Source of the DNA: an uncultured Tateyamaria sp.
Lineage (GTDB): Bacteria; Pseudomonadota; Alphaproteobacteria; Rhodobacterales; Rhodobacteraceae
Direction of reading: 5' to 3'
Assembly (NCBI RefSeq): GCF_947503465.1
Contig: NZ_CANNDN010000001.1
Coordinates: forward strand, 2,191,501 to 2,255,500
Length of the DNA: 64,000 bases
Shown here: in pieces, positions 41,221-49,887 of the stretch
Layout: each line of letters opens with the position of its first letter
Position numbering within the stretch: the stretch's first letter is position 1
Made by a program: the position numbers and the translations under genes
Notes under the pieces: model-generated
What the model was told of the DNA's origin: nothing
What the model saw: the letters and a program-made list of their open reading frames with translations, nothing else
Database searches by the model: none

Positions 41221-44118
41221 ATGCTTAGGAAAAAGACCAACGGGGTTGCGCGACGCCCCCAGCGGACAAGTATCCTGACCGAAGCGGCAAACGCTTCGGT
41301 AGACCGGCGCGCGTTTCTGCGCGGATCGGGACTGGTGATCGGGGGCCTGTCGGCCATTGCCGCCACGGGCGGAACCGTCACCCAGGCCAACGCTGCCACG
41401 GCGGCAGCGGGCAAAGTGGATTTGAAAAAGACGGTGTGCACGCACTGCTCGGTCGGCTGTACGGTCGTGGCCGAGGTGCAGGACGGTGTCTGGACGGGGC
41501 AAGAACCCGGCTGGGACAGCCCGTTCAACCTTGGTGCGCATTGCGCCAAAGGGGCTGCCGTACGTGAGCACGCCCATGGTGAGCGCCGCCTCAAGTACCC
41601 GATGAAGAAAGAAAACGGGGAATGGAAGCGCGTTTCCTGGGAACAAGCCATCGACGAGATCGGCGGCGGCATGATGAACATCCGCGAGGAAAGCGGCCCG
41701 GACAGCGTCTACTGGCTCGGCTCGGCCAAGCATAACAACGAACAGGCCTATCTGTTCCGCAAGTTCGCGGCCTACTGGGGCACGAACAACGTGGATCACC
41801 AGGCGCGGATCTGTCACTCGACCACCGTTGCGGGTGTTGCGAACACATGGGGCTACGGCGCCATGACCAACAGCTACAACGACATCCATAACTCCAAGGC
41901 GATCTTTATCATTGGCGGCAACCCGGCGGAGGCGCACCCGGTGTCCCTGCTGCACCTGCTGCGCGCCAAGGAGCAAAACAACGCCCCTGTCATCGTGTGT
42001 GACCCGCGCTTTACCCGCACGGCTGCCCACGCGGATGAATATGTACGCTTCCGTCCCGGTTCGGACGTGGCGCTGGTCTGGGGTATCCTCTGGCACATCT
42101 TCGACAACGGGTGGGAAGATCAGGAATTCATCCGCACCCGCGTCTGGGGCATGGACCAGATCAAGGAAGAAGTAGCCAAGTGGACGCCCGACGAAGTCGA
42201 GCGTGTCACAGGCGCGCCTGGAAGCCAACTCAAGCGCGTGGCGCGGACGCTGGCCAACAACCGCCCCGGCACCGTGATCTGGTGCATGGGTGGTACGCAG
42301 CACACCAACGGCAACAACAACACCCGCGCCTACTGCATCCTGCAACTGGCCCTGGGCAACATGGGCACCAGCGGCGGCGGCACCAACATCTTCCGCGGCC
42401 ACGACAACGTGCAGGGCGCCACGGACCTTGGTGTTCTGTCCCACACGCTGCCCGGCTATTACGGTCTGTCCGCAGGCGCTTGGGGCCACTGGGCCCGCGT
42501 CTGGAGTGAAGATTCCGACTGGCTGGCCGATCAGTTTGCCAAGGTTACGGGCGCTGATGGCAAGGAGAAGTCGCTTCAGAACCTCACCGGTATTCCGGTG
42601 TCGCGCTGGATCGACGGTGTGCTGGAAGATCCCGAGAACACGGATCAGCCTGCCAAAGTCCGCGCTATGGTTCTGTGGGGCCACGCGCCGAACTCGCAGA
42701 CCCGCATGGTCGAAATGAAGAAGGCGATGGAGCAGCTGGATATGCTGGTTGTCATCGACCCCTTCCCGACCGTGTCTGCCGTGTTGCACGACCGCACGGA
42801 TGGTGTGTATCTGCTGCCCGCCTGCACCCAGTTCGAAACGCGTGGCTCTGTCACCGCGTCGAACCGGTCGATCCAGTGGCGTGAAAAGGTCATTGATCCG
42901 CTGTTTGAATCCAAGCGGGATGAAGAGATCATTGCCCTCTTCGCCCAGAAGTTCGGCTTCCATGACCGTATCTTCCGCAACATCAAGCTGGAAGAAGACG
43001 GCCTGACGCCCGAACCCGAAGACACGCTGCGCGAGATCAATCGCGGCATGTGGACGGTGGGATATACCGGTCAAAGCCCCGAGCGCATCAAGAAGCACAT
43101 GGCGAACCAGCACACGTTTGATCGCACCACCTTGCAGGCCATTGGTGGCCCGGCAGATGGCGATTACTACGGTCTGCCGTGGCCCAGCTGGGGCACGCCC
43201 GAGATGAACCACCCGGGCACGCCGAACCTCTATGACATGTCCAAGCCCGTGGCCGAAGGTGGTCTGACCTTCCGCGCGCGCTTTGGCGTCGAACGGGACG
43301 GCGACAACCTGCTGGCCGAAGGGGTCTATAGTGTTGGGTCGGAAATTCAGGATGGATACCCTGAATTCACGATGCAGATGCTGATGGACCTAGGCTGGGA
43401 CAGCGATCTGACGGACGAGGAGCGCGCGGCAATCGACGCCGTTGCTGGCCCCGAGACCAACTGGAAGACCGACCTGTCGGGCGGCATCCAGCGGGTGGCG
43501 ATCAAGCATGGCTGCGCACCCTTCGGGAACGCGAAGGCCCGCGCGGTCGTGTGGACATTCCCCGATCCAGTGCCTGTCCACCGCGAGCCTCTGTATTCCA
43601 ACCGCAGGGACCTTGTGGCCGACTATCCCACCTACGAAGACCGGAAGTTCTATCGCCTGCCGACGATGTACGCATCGATCCAGAAGCAGGATTTCTCGAA
43701 GGACTACCCGATCATCCTCACCTCTGGCCGTCTGGTCGAGTACGAGGGCGGCGGGGATGAAACCCGGTCCAACCCTTGGCTGGCCGAGCTGCAGCAGGAC
43801 ATGTTTGTCGAAATCAACCCGCGTGACGCCAACAATCTGGGCGTGCGGGACGGCAGCCAGGTCTGGGTCGAAGGGCCCGAAGGCGGCAAGGTCAAGGTTA
43901 TGGCGATGGTCACAAACCGGGTGGGCGAAGGCGTGGCCTTTATGCCCTTCCACTTTGGCGGTCATTTCCAGGGAGAGGATCAACGCTCGAAATATCCCGA
44001 AGGTGCAGATCCGTATGTGTTGGGTGAAAGCACCAACACGGCCCAGACCTATGGCTATGATTCAGTAACCCAGATGCAAGAGACTAAAGCGACTCTCTGC
44101 AAAATCTGGACAGCGTAA
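41221..44118 (+). CDS. fdhA: Formate dehydrogenase catalytic subunit (FdhA, Cys form, Tat-exported)
   Basis: A 965-residue molybdopterin oxidoreductase oxidising formate to CO2 in the periplasm. The Tat signal is DRRAFLRGSGLVIGGLSAIA at residues 28-47. One [4Fe-4S] cluster is held by C73, C76, C80 and C108, with K110 in the electron path. The metal ligand is Cys198 in HQARICHSTTVAGV, so no selenocysteine is used. NPAEAHPVSLLHLLRAKEQN near 240 and the C-terminal molybdopterin domain with INPRDANNLGVRDGSQVWV near 865 complete the fold. The upstream tungstate importer argues for tungsten in the active site. Confidence 0.95.
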   Translation: MLRKKTNGVARRPQRTSILTEAANASVDRRAFLRGSGLVIGGLSAIAATGGTVTQANAATAAAGKVDLKKTVCTHCSVGCTVVAEVQDGVWTGQEPGWDSPFNLGAHCAKGAAVREHAHGERRLKYPMKKENGEWKRVSWEQAIDEIGGGMMNIREESGPDSVYWLGSAKHNNEQAYLFRKFAAYWGTNNVDHQARICHSTTVAGVANTWGYGAMTNSYNDIHNSKAIFIIGGNPAEAHPVSLLHLLRAKEQNNAPVIVCDPRFTRTAAHADEYVRFRPGSDVALVWGILWHIFDNGWEDQEFIRTRVWGMDQIKEEVAKWTPDEVERVTGAPGSQLKRVARTLANNRPGTVIWCMGGTQHTNGNNNTRAYCILQLALGNMGTSGGGTNIFRGHDNVQGATDLGVLSHTLPGYYGLSAGAWGHWARVWSEDSDWLADQFAKVTGADGKEKSLQNLTGIPVSRWIDGVLEDPENTDQPAKVRAMVLWGHAPNSQTRMVEMKKAMEQLDMLVVIDPFPTVSAVLHDRTDGVYLLPACTQFETRGSVTASNRSIQWREKVIDPLFESKRDEEIIALFAQKFGFHDRIFRNIKLEEDGLTPEPEDTLREINRGMWTVGYTGQSPERIKKHMANQHTFDRTTLQAIGGPADGDYYGLPWPSWGTPEMNHPGTPNLYDMSKPVAEGGLTFRARFGVERDGDNLLAEGVYSVGSEIQDGYPEFTMQMLMDLGWDSDLTDEERAAIDAVAGPETNWKTDLSGGIQRVAIKHGCAPFGNAKARAVVWTFPDPVPVHREPLYSNRRDLVADYPTYEDRKFYRLPTMYASIQKQDFSKDYPIILTSGRLVEYEGGGDETRSNPWLAELQQDMFVEINPRDANNLGVRDGSQVWVEGPEGGKVKVMAMVTNRVGEGVAFMPFHFGGHFQGEDQRSKYPEGADPYVLGESTNTAQTYGYDSVTQMQETKATLCKIWTA

Positions 44119-44131
44119 GGAGGATTACGAC

Positions 44132-44740
44132 ATGGCATTAGGAGGACAGGCGAGAGCCAAGTTCCTGTGTGACGCCGAGCGCTGCATTGAATGCAACGCT
44201 TGCGTGACGGCTTGTAAGAACGAGCATGAGGTGCCTTGGGGCATCAACCGCCGCCGCGTGGTCACCATCAATGATGGTGATCCCGGCGAACGGTCGATTT
44301 CCGTGGCCTGCATGCACTGTTCGGATGCACCTTGTATGGCGGTCTGCCCGGTAGACTGCTTTTATCAGAACGAGGAAGGAGTGGTACTCCACTCCAAGGA
44401 CCTCTGCATCGGGTGTGGATATTGCTTTTACGCGTGCCCCTTCGGCGCGCCGCAATTCCCGCAGGCCGGCAACTTTGGGTCCCGCGGCAAGATGGACAAG
44501 TGTACCTTCTGCGCCGGTGGCCCCGAAGAAACCCACTCGACCGCCGAATTCGCCAAGTACGGGCGCAACCGGATCGCCGAGGGCAAGCTGCCCATCTGCG
44601 CCGAGATGTGTTCCACGAAGGCCCTGCTGGCGGGTGATGGCGACGTCGTGTCAGCCATCTACCGCGAGCGTGTGGTGGCCCGTGGCTTCGGCTCGGGCGC
44701 GTGGGGCTGGGGTTCAGCCTATGGGCGTCAGGACGGCTGA
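44132..44740 (+). CDS. fdhB: Formate dehydrogenase Fe-S subunit (FdhB)
   Basis: A 202-residue four-cluster ferredoxin subunit. Cys groups: CDAERCIECNACVTACKNEH at the start, CMHCSDAPCMAVCPVDC near residue 60, CIGCGYCFYACPFGAPQF near 90, and CTFCAG with CAEMCSTKAL further on. It passes electrons from FdhA to the membrane cytochrome b subunit. GGAGGATTACGAC precedes the ATG. It has no membrane helix of its own, unlike FdnH, so it probably sits on FdhC. A hairpin terminator follows. Confidence 0.93.
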   Translation: MALGGQARAKFLCDAERCIECNACVTACKNEHEVPWGINRRRVVTINDGDPGERSISVACMHCSDAPCMAVCPVDCFYQNEEGVVLHSKDLCIGCGYCFYACPFGAPQFPQAGNFGSRGKMDKCTFCAGGPEETHSTAEFAKYGRNRIAEGKLPICAEMCSTKALLAGDGDVVSAIYRERVVARGFGSGAWGWGSAYGRQDG

Positions 44741-44764
44741 ATGCCGCTGACCCTAGACAAAGAG

Positions 44765-44792
44765 AAAGGCCCCACCGGGGCCTTTCCCATAC
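44765..44792. terminator. Bidirectional terminator hairpin after fdhB
   Basis: AAAGGCCCC (44765-44773) and GGGGCCTTT (44777-44785) form a perfect 9-bp stem with a 3-nt loop. On the minus strand CTCTTTG follows. The hairpin lies between convergent fdhB and the antisense secreted-protein gene and can serve both. It implies that fdhC downstream needs its own promoter or read-through. Confidence 0.75.
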
Positions 44793-44848
44793 TGACGTGG
44801 CAAGCGGGTCGTTGCCCCCAGCAGCCACGCCGCGCCGCAGTGCGGCCT

Positions 44849-45472
44849 TTAATTTTCACGCCGACAGGTCAGCGCAAGACGGGGTCGGTAGGTACGAGTG
44901 GCCATGGCGCCGTTTGTGCATTGGCCGCTGACCGTAATTGGCGCGCTGCCCCGCACGATTGCGCGGCGGGTTTCATCGAATTCTTCACTCGACGGGCACC
45001 GGTTCTGGTTGCCGTTGGCGCAAGGCGTATTCATGCGCTCACCCCAGTTCAGGCACACCTGGTCCAGGGCATCGGGATCAAAGCTGTCGTAGACGACAGA
45101 CCCGGAAATCGCGTTGCGCGACCCGTTGAACGTCTGGGTCTGGGTGCCACCCGGTCCGCTGATGCGGATCCAGTTGATTCCCTCCGCACAGGACGCCGTC
45201 GCGCTCCAGCGGATCGACCGTTGCGCGGTATAGGCGTTGCCTGCAGGTTGCGTGCGCTCCCATTCGTGGTTGGCTGGATCGCCGCCCTGCCCCGCAATGG
45301 GACGGACAAAGACCGTGACAGCATGGTCGGCTTGCGGCTGTCGCAGCACGACAAAGCCCGGCGCGCCAGAGGGCGGCTGACCCTCTGTGCCGACCGAAAG
45401 GTGGTTATTCGCGACCGCCGGGACCGGCAGCATCGCAGCGATACAAATCGCAAAACAAAAACGTCTTCGCAT
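44849..45472 (-). CDS. Secreted hypothetical protein antisense within the fdh operon
   Basis: A 207-residue exported protein with a Sec signal (MRRRFCFAICIAAMLPVPAVA, cleavage after about residue 21). The mature part is Asn/Thr/Gly-rich with about six Cys likely forming disulfides, for example ASCAEGINW, QVCLNWGERMNTPCANGNQN and LTCRREN at the C-terminus. I recognise no family. AGGAG stands 7 nt before the ATG at 45472. It lies on the opposite strand between fdhB and fdhC, where most formate dehydrogenase operons have no gene, so it was probably inserted. Confidence 0.75.
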   Translation of the reverse strand: MRRRFCFAICIAAMLPVPAVANNHLSVGTEGQPPSGAPGFVVLRQPQADHAVTVFVRPIAGQGGDPANHEWERTQPAGNAYTAQRSIRWSATASCAEGINWIRISGPGGTQTQTFNGSRNAISGSVVYDSFDPDALDQVCLNWGERMNTPCANGNQNRCPSSEEFDETRRAIVRGSAPITVSGQCTNGAMATRTYRPRLALTCRREN

Positions 45473-45621
45473 TGTGGATCTCCTAAAAATTGGCTGGTCA
45501 AAGAAAAGTGCGCGGAAAATGAAAGTTGCGCGCCTTACTGTACCACCGCGCCGCAATTGGGCCTATGCGGGTATTCACTACCGCTTTGCTTTGCTTCTTC
45601 TTCACATGGGAAAGGTCACTC

Positions 45622-46815
45622 ATGAGGCTGATAATCGCGTTCTGTTTTGTCCTTGTTGCTGCTCTGGCGCAGTTCGCGCCAGCACAGGCGCAAGAGGTGG
45701 TGGAAACCGACCGGTCCGCCACGGGTGGTGCGCAAACGCTTGAAGACATCCTGGCCCGCCAGCGCGGGGAAGAGGTTGCGCCGAGGACAGGCGACGCCGC
45801 AGGAGCGGCGCAGGAGCTGTCGGGCCAGTTGGGCACGCTGGGTGGCGCGTCTGACCCGGATTTGTGGCGCGCGCTGCGCTATGGGTCGGCGGACATCACC
45901 GTGTCATCGGGGGGCGAGGTTGCGTCCGTTCTTATGCAAGACGGTGGAATGGCGTGGCTTGAGTTCCGGCAGGGGTCGCTTGCGAAATACGGCGGTTATC
46001 TGCTGCTTGGGACAATTGCGCTTTTGCTGGTGTTCTTTGTCCTGCGCGGCCGCGTGAAGCTGGATTATGAAAAAACAGGCCGTACCGTGACACGGTTCAA
46101 GACCTTTGAACGCGCGTCACACTGGCTGCTTGCCGGTTCGTTTATTCTGCTTGGCCTGACGGGCCTGTTGACCCTGTTCGGGCGGATGTTCATCGCGCCC
46201 TATATCTCCAAGGATTTCAACGCGACGCTGTTGCTGGCATCGAAGTACGTTCACAACAATGTGGCGTGGGCGTTCATCGTGGCGCTGGTTGCCGTGTTCT
46301 TTCTGTGGATCTGGCACAATATTCCGAACCGCACGGACATCACGTGGTTTGCTCAAGCCGGCGGCATCGTCGGGTCCAAGCACCCCCCGGCCAAGAAATT
46401 CAACGGGGGTCAGAAAATCATCTTCTGGTCTGTGATTCTGCTGGGCGGCTCAATCTCGTTGTCCGGCATATCACTGCTATTCCCCTTTGAATTGCCGATG
46501 TTCATGAAGACCTTTGACCTGATGCGCAGTGTGGGAATCGAAAGCCTGCCCCTCTACGGGCCGCTGCCGACGGCATTGGCCCCGCATGAAGAGATGCAGT
46601 ACGCGCAAGCCTGGCACGCCATCGTCGCCTTTGTGTTGATGGCGATCATCATCGCCCACATCTACATCGGATCGGTCGGCATGGAGGGTGCCTATGACGC
46701 GATGGGCACGGGCGAGGTGGACGAGGCCTGGGCCCGGCAACACCATTCGCTGTGGCTGGAAGAACTGGAGGCAAAGGGCAAGGCGGCACCAAAAGATGCG
46801 ACGCCAGCTGAGTAG
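45622..46815 (+). CDS. fdhC: Formate dehydrogenase cytochrome b subunit (FdhC/gamma) with long periplasmic N-terminus
   Basis: A 397-residue cytochrome b556-type subunit passing electrons to quinone. A signal peptide (about 1-23) is followed by a ~110-residue periplasmic segment absent from E. coli FdnI. Then come about five membrane spans. Likely haem ligands are His in FERASHWLLAGSF, KYVHNNVAWAF, AQAWHAIVAF and IIAHIYIG. I use the ATG at 45622 (GGGAAAGG upstream); an in-frame reading from 45526 adds a second hydrophobic stretch and is less likely. The C-terminus overlaps the WD40-cytochrome gene by 20 bp in another frame. Confidence 0.88.
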   Translation: MRLIIAFCFVLVAALAQFAPAQAQEVVETDRSATGGAQTLEDILARQRGEEVAPRTGDAAGAAQELSGQLGTLGGASDPDLWRALRYGSADITVSSGGEVASVLMQDGGMAWLEFRQGSLAKYGGYLLLGTIALLLVFFVLRGRVKLDYEKTGRTVTRFKTFERASHWLLAGSFILLGLTGLLTLFGRMFIAPYISKDFNATLLLASKYVHNNVAWAFIVALVAVFFLWIWHNIPNRTDITWFAQAGGIVGSKHPPAKKFNGGQKIIFWSVILLGGSISLSGISLLFPFELPMFMKTFDLMRSVGIESLPLYGPLPTALAPHEEMQYAQAWHAIVAFVLMAIIIAHIYIGSVGMEGAYDAMGTGEVDEAWARQHHSLWLEELEAKGKAAPKDATPAE

Positions 46816-48100
46816 CCTTTTACTGTGTTTGGCCCTGCCCCTGAGTGCGCAGGAGTTCACCACCTACAAGGGACACGGCGGACCAATCATGGCGCTTGAT
46901 GTGTCGCCCGAGGGTGCGCTGGCCTCTGCCAGTTTTGACAACTCGGTCGGGATATGGCCGGGGCCGAAGTGGCTGGAAGGGCATGATGCAGCCGTGACGG
47001 CACTGAACTACGAAGTCGCGCCCGCGATCCTTTCAGGAAGCGACGACTTTCGCGTCCTGTTCTGGCGTCCAGACCTGCCTGATCCGATTGAAGTTACCAA
47101 AATGAGGGGCAAGATCAGTGCCATTGCCGCTGCATCGCGGCCAAACCGAATTGCCATTGGCAGCTGGGATGGCGCCGTCCGGCTGCTCAGCAGCTCTGAT
47201 CTGCTGCGCGCAAATGATGCAGCCCTTTTAGAGTTCAGCGCGCAGGATTTGCACGGCCACCGGTCCAATGTGACGGATGTTGTGTTTTCGCCGACTGGCA
47301 TGCTGTATTCCGCGTCCTCCGATGGCACAGTACGCATCTGGGCGGAGGGTGAGTCCCGGGTCATTGCCAATCAGGGCTTTGGGATCAACCGGATCATCGT
47401 GACCGATACATGGCTTGCGTATGGCGCTGTCGACGGCACTACGCGGGTGATCAACGTAGAGACGGGCGATCAGATTGCCGACTTTACCCTCGACCGCCGT
47501 CCCATCCTGTCAATGGACCACCACGCGCCCACCGGGCAACTCGCCATTGGCGATGGTGAAGGGCATATCATGATGGTGGACACCAACAGCTGGCGCATCA
47601 CGCGCGACTTCCGGGCGATGCGGCAGGGGCCCGTCTGGGCGCTCGCGTTTTCCACCGATGGCACCGTGATACATGCCGGTGGGATCGATGATGTGATCTA
47701 TGCCTGGCCCGTGGCGCTGCTGGACACTTACGATCCGGCAGGCGGGGACACGCGCAGCTTCCTGCGAGATGCTGACACAATGAGCAACGGTGAACGGCAG
47801 TTCATGCGCAAATGCTCCATCTGCCACAGCCTTGAGAACGGGCCATCACGCAAGGCGGGGCCAACGCTGTATGGCGTGTTTGGGCGCAAGGCGGGTGTCG
47901 TGCCGGATTATCGCTACTCGCCAACGCTTGATGGCTCTGCCATCATCTGGAACGACGCCACGATTGACGCGCTCTTTGACGTAGGCCCGGATCACTATAT
48001 CCCGGGGTCAAAGATGCCGATGCAGGTGATCGCCGCACCACAGGATCGCGCCGACCTGATCGCATTCCTGCGCACGGCAACCAAGGAGAACAGAAAATGA
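46796..48100 (+). CDS. WD40 beta-propeller fused to cytochrome c
   Basis: A 434-residue exported protein with a signal at about 1-18. Six or seven WD-like repeats follow (about 22-310), for example VSPEGALASASFDNSVGIW, SPTGMLYSASSDGTVRIW and STDGTVIHAGGIDDVIYAW. The C-terminal class I cytochrome c has C340-S-I-C343-H344 and probable axial Met407 in IPGSKMPMQ. It resembles a periplasmic electron acceptor or docking platform for the quinol side of formate dehydrogenase; this is inferred from position. The ATG at 46796 lies inside the fdhC coding region, so translation is coupled. Confidence 0.85.
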   Translation: MRRQLSSLLLCLALPLSAQEFTTYKGHGGPIMALDVSPEGALASASFDNSVGIWPGPKWLEGHDAAVTALNYEVAPAILSGSDDFRVLFWRPDLPDPIEVTKMRGKISAIAAASRPNRIAIGSWDGAVRLLSSSDLLRANDAALLEFSAQDLHGHRSNVTDVVFSPTGMLYSASSDGTVRIWAEGESRVIANQGFGINRIIVTDTWLAYGAVDGTTRVINVETGDQIADFTLDRRPILSMDHHAPTGQLAIGDGEGHIMMVDTNSWRITRDFRAMRQGPVWALAFSTDGTVIHAGGIDDVIYAWPVALLDTYDPAGGDTRSFLRDADTMSNGERQFMRKCSICHSLENGPSRKAGPTLYGVFGRKAGVVPDYRYSPTLDGSAIIWNDATIDALFDVGPDHYIPGSKMPMQVIAAPQDRADLIAFLRTATKENRK

Positions 48101-48222
48101 AAGCGATGATGATGGGTTTTGCCGCGATGGTTGTGATCTCTGTCGGGTCGTATTTTGTGCTGCAAGAGCTTGGGTTTTCGTCTGGTGCCGTGAACTCGGG
48201 CGACGCGGTGCGTTTGGACTGA
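48097..48222 (+). CDS. 41-residue single-span membrane peptide
   Basis: The ATG overlaps the stop of the WD40-cytochrome gene (ATGA), and AAGGAGAA lies about 10 nt upstream. The product starts MKAMMMGFAAMVVISVGSYF, forming one membrane span. A short polar tail ends GDAVRLD. It looks like a small cytochrome-associated membrane subunit; no family is recognised. The tight overlap and 4-bp gap to the regulator gene make it a likely real gene. Confidence 0.65.
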   Translation: MKAMMMGFAAMVVISVGSYFVLQELGFSSGAVNSGDAVRLD

Positions 48223-48226
48223 CACA

Positions 48227-49576
48227 ATGAATGCGCCACCCAGCCATACGCTTGATATGTACGGCACCTCGTTGTCGGGCGCGTCGATCCTAGTTATCGA
48301 TGATGAACCCGGCATGCGGCACTTTTTGACCAAGACTTTGGAACCGCGGGTCAAGCGGGTCGAGGCGGTTGGATCCCCCGTGCAGGCGACCAAGGCCCTG
48401 GATGATGCACAATACGATCTGGTGATCATTGACAACTTGATGCCGGGCGGCACGGGTCTGGATTGGCTGACGGAACAGAAGCGCAAAGGGTTTTTTGCGG
48501 ATGCGATCCTGATCACGGCATATGCCGATCTGGAAACCGCGATTGCGGCGCTGCGGGCCGGTGTAAGCGACTTTGTCCTCAAACCGTTCCGCGCCAATCA
48601 GATCCTGGGTGCAGTGGCCCGCACGCTGGACCGAAAGTATCTGCAACGCGACAACACTCTGTTGCGGCGTGAATTGTCGTCGGGCAATGGGCATGGCAAA
48701 TTGCTGGGCGGGTCCGAGCCGATGGAAGACGTGCGCGCGATGCTGGCGCGACTGGCGCCGCTGCCCACGCCTGTGCTGTTCACCGGGGCAAGCGGCACCG
48801 GCAAGGAGATGGCTGCGCGCCATCTGCATGATCTGTCGGACCGCGGTGAGGCACCGTTTGTGCCCGTGAACTGCGCGACGATACAACCCGACCGCTTTAC
48901 CGAAGAGTTGTTTGGCGTGGTCGAGGCCGAGGATCGGTTGAAACCTGGTCTTTTGCTGCTTGCCGATGGCGGCACCCTGCTGCTGGACGAAATCGCACAA
49001 ATGCCCGAGACGGTGCAGGCGGCCCTTCTGCGCGTTCTTGAAGACAAGAAAGTGCGCCCTGTGGGCGCAGAACGCGAGATCCCATTGAACGTCCGATTTC
49101 TCTTTGCCACCAATGACGACATCGAGGCATCCGTGGCGGCCGGCCGGTTCCGCGCGGATCTCTATCACCGTATCCATGTCGTCAAGATCGAGATGCCGCC
49201 GCTCAAGGACCGGATGGACGACATAGTCGAGCTGGCTGCGCATTTCATGGCACAGTTTTCTGCGTCGCTTGCCATGCCATCGCTGGATCTGAATGAGGAA
49301 ACACTGCTGAAACTACGCCGCTATGGCTGGCCCGGCAATGTACGAGAATTGCGCAACCTGATCGAACGGTCCGTAATCCTCGGCGCATTCCCCGAGGAAT
49401 TCTCGGGTCATGGCAGTGTGACAGGCACCCAGGCCATCGAGAACCTGGATTTGGTGGTGCAGCGCCATATCCTGCGGATGCTTGATCTGTGCGGAGGCAA
49501 CCGGGCGGAAGCGGCGCGGCGTCTGGGCGTATCACGCAAGACCATTGACCGGAAAATGGTCGCCTGGTCCGGGTAG
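48227..49576 (+). CDS. NtrC-family response regulator lacking the GAFTGA sigma-54 loop
   Basis: A 449-residue regulator. The receiver domain (about 20-135) has D25, D26, phospho-acceptor D69 (VIIDNLMPGG), T97 and K119. The AAA+ domain has Walker A GASGTGKE (187-194) and Walker B LLLDE (251-255). The C-terminal Fis-type helix-turn-helix is GGNRAEAARRLGVSRKTIDR. Between ELFG (227-230) and ADGGT (246-250), where sigma-54 activators carry GAFTGA, there are only 15 residues (VVEAEDRLKPGLLLL) and no such motif. It should therefore act on sigma-70-type promoters, as Rhodobacter NtrC does. It probably controls the fdh island. Confidence 0.88.
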   Translation: MNAPPSHTLDMYGTSLSGASILVIDDEPGMRHFLTKTLEPRVKRVEAVGSPVQATKALDDAQYDLVIIDNLMPGGTGLDWLTEQKRKGFFADAILITAYADLETAIAALRAGVSDFVLKPFRANQILGAVARTLDRKYLQRDNTLLRRELSSGNGHGKLLGGSEPMEDVRAMLARLAPLPTPVLFTGASGTGKEMAARHLHDLSDRGEAPFVPVNCATIQPDRFTEELFGVVEAEDRLKPGLLLLADGGTLLLDEIAQMPETVQAALLRVLEDKKVRPVGAEREIPLNVRFLFATNDDIEASVAAGRFRADLYHRIHVVKIEMPPLKDRMDDIVELAAHFMAQFSASLAMPSLDLNEETLLKLRRYGWPGNVRELRNLIERSVILGAFPEEFSGHGSVTGTQAIENLDLVVQRHILRMLDLCGGNRAEAARRLGVSRKTIDRKMVAWSG

Positions 49577-49694
49577 AATCTTTGCTCCCGTCAGGTAAAA
49601 ACCACAAGATGACTGTTAAAGGAAACTGTATGCGCCTTGAGTTGGGCAAGCCCCAGTTCCACCAGCGTATGCACACAGCCCAGCCCGTCCGTGA

Positions 49695-49886
49695 TCAGGC
49701 ATGGTCCAACTGGTGTCGCGCACAGAGCACACACACCCGTTGCCTTGTGCGTTCCCGCAATCTGTCCAACCGCGTCAAATTGGAACGCGCAATTGCCCGG
49801 CCGGGCAGGATATGGTCGGTGATTGTAAGCTCCACATCCGCAGATACTGGCAGCGCGACAACATACAGGATCACGGCAAGGCGCAT
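49695..49886 (-). pseudogene. Remnant of an imelysin-like gene (N-terminal fragment)
   Basis: One nucleotide after the stop of the broken di-heme gene, an ATG at 49886 opens a 63-codon frame: a signal peptide (MRLAVILYVVALPVSADVEL) and TDHILPGRA, the characteristic opening of imelysin/peptidase M75 proteins. Similarity then stops and the frame ends at 49695, where intact members run over 300 residues. In relatives an imelysin-like gene follows the di-heme gene, which supports the reading. The rest of the gap back to 49577 holds no recognisable gene. Confidence 0.6.
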
Positions 49887-49887
49887 G

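Noticed and set aside
41815-41820. Possible selenocysteine site in formate dehydrogenase
   Set aside because: The metal-ligand codon reads Cys (C198 in RICHSTTVAG), and the frame is open with no in-frame TGA, so this is the cysteine form.
41071-43212. A 713-codon minus-strand open frame opposite fdhA
   Set aside because: Its residues are codon-complement artefacts of fdhA; no family motif or ribosome-binding site.
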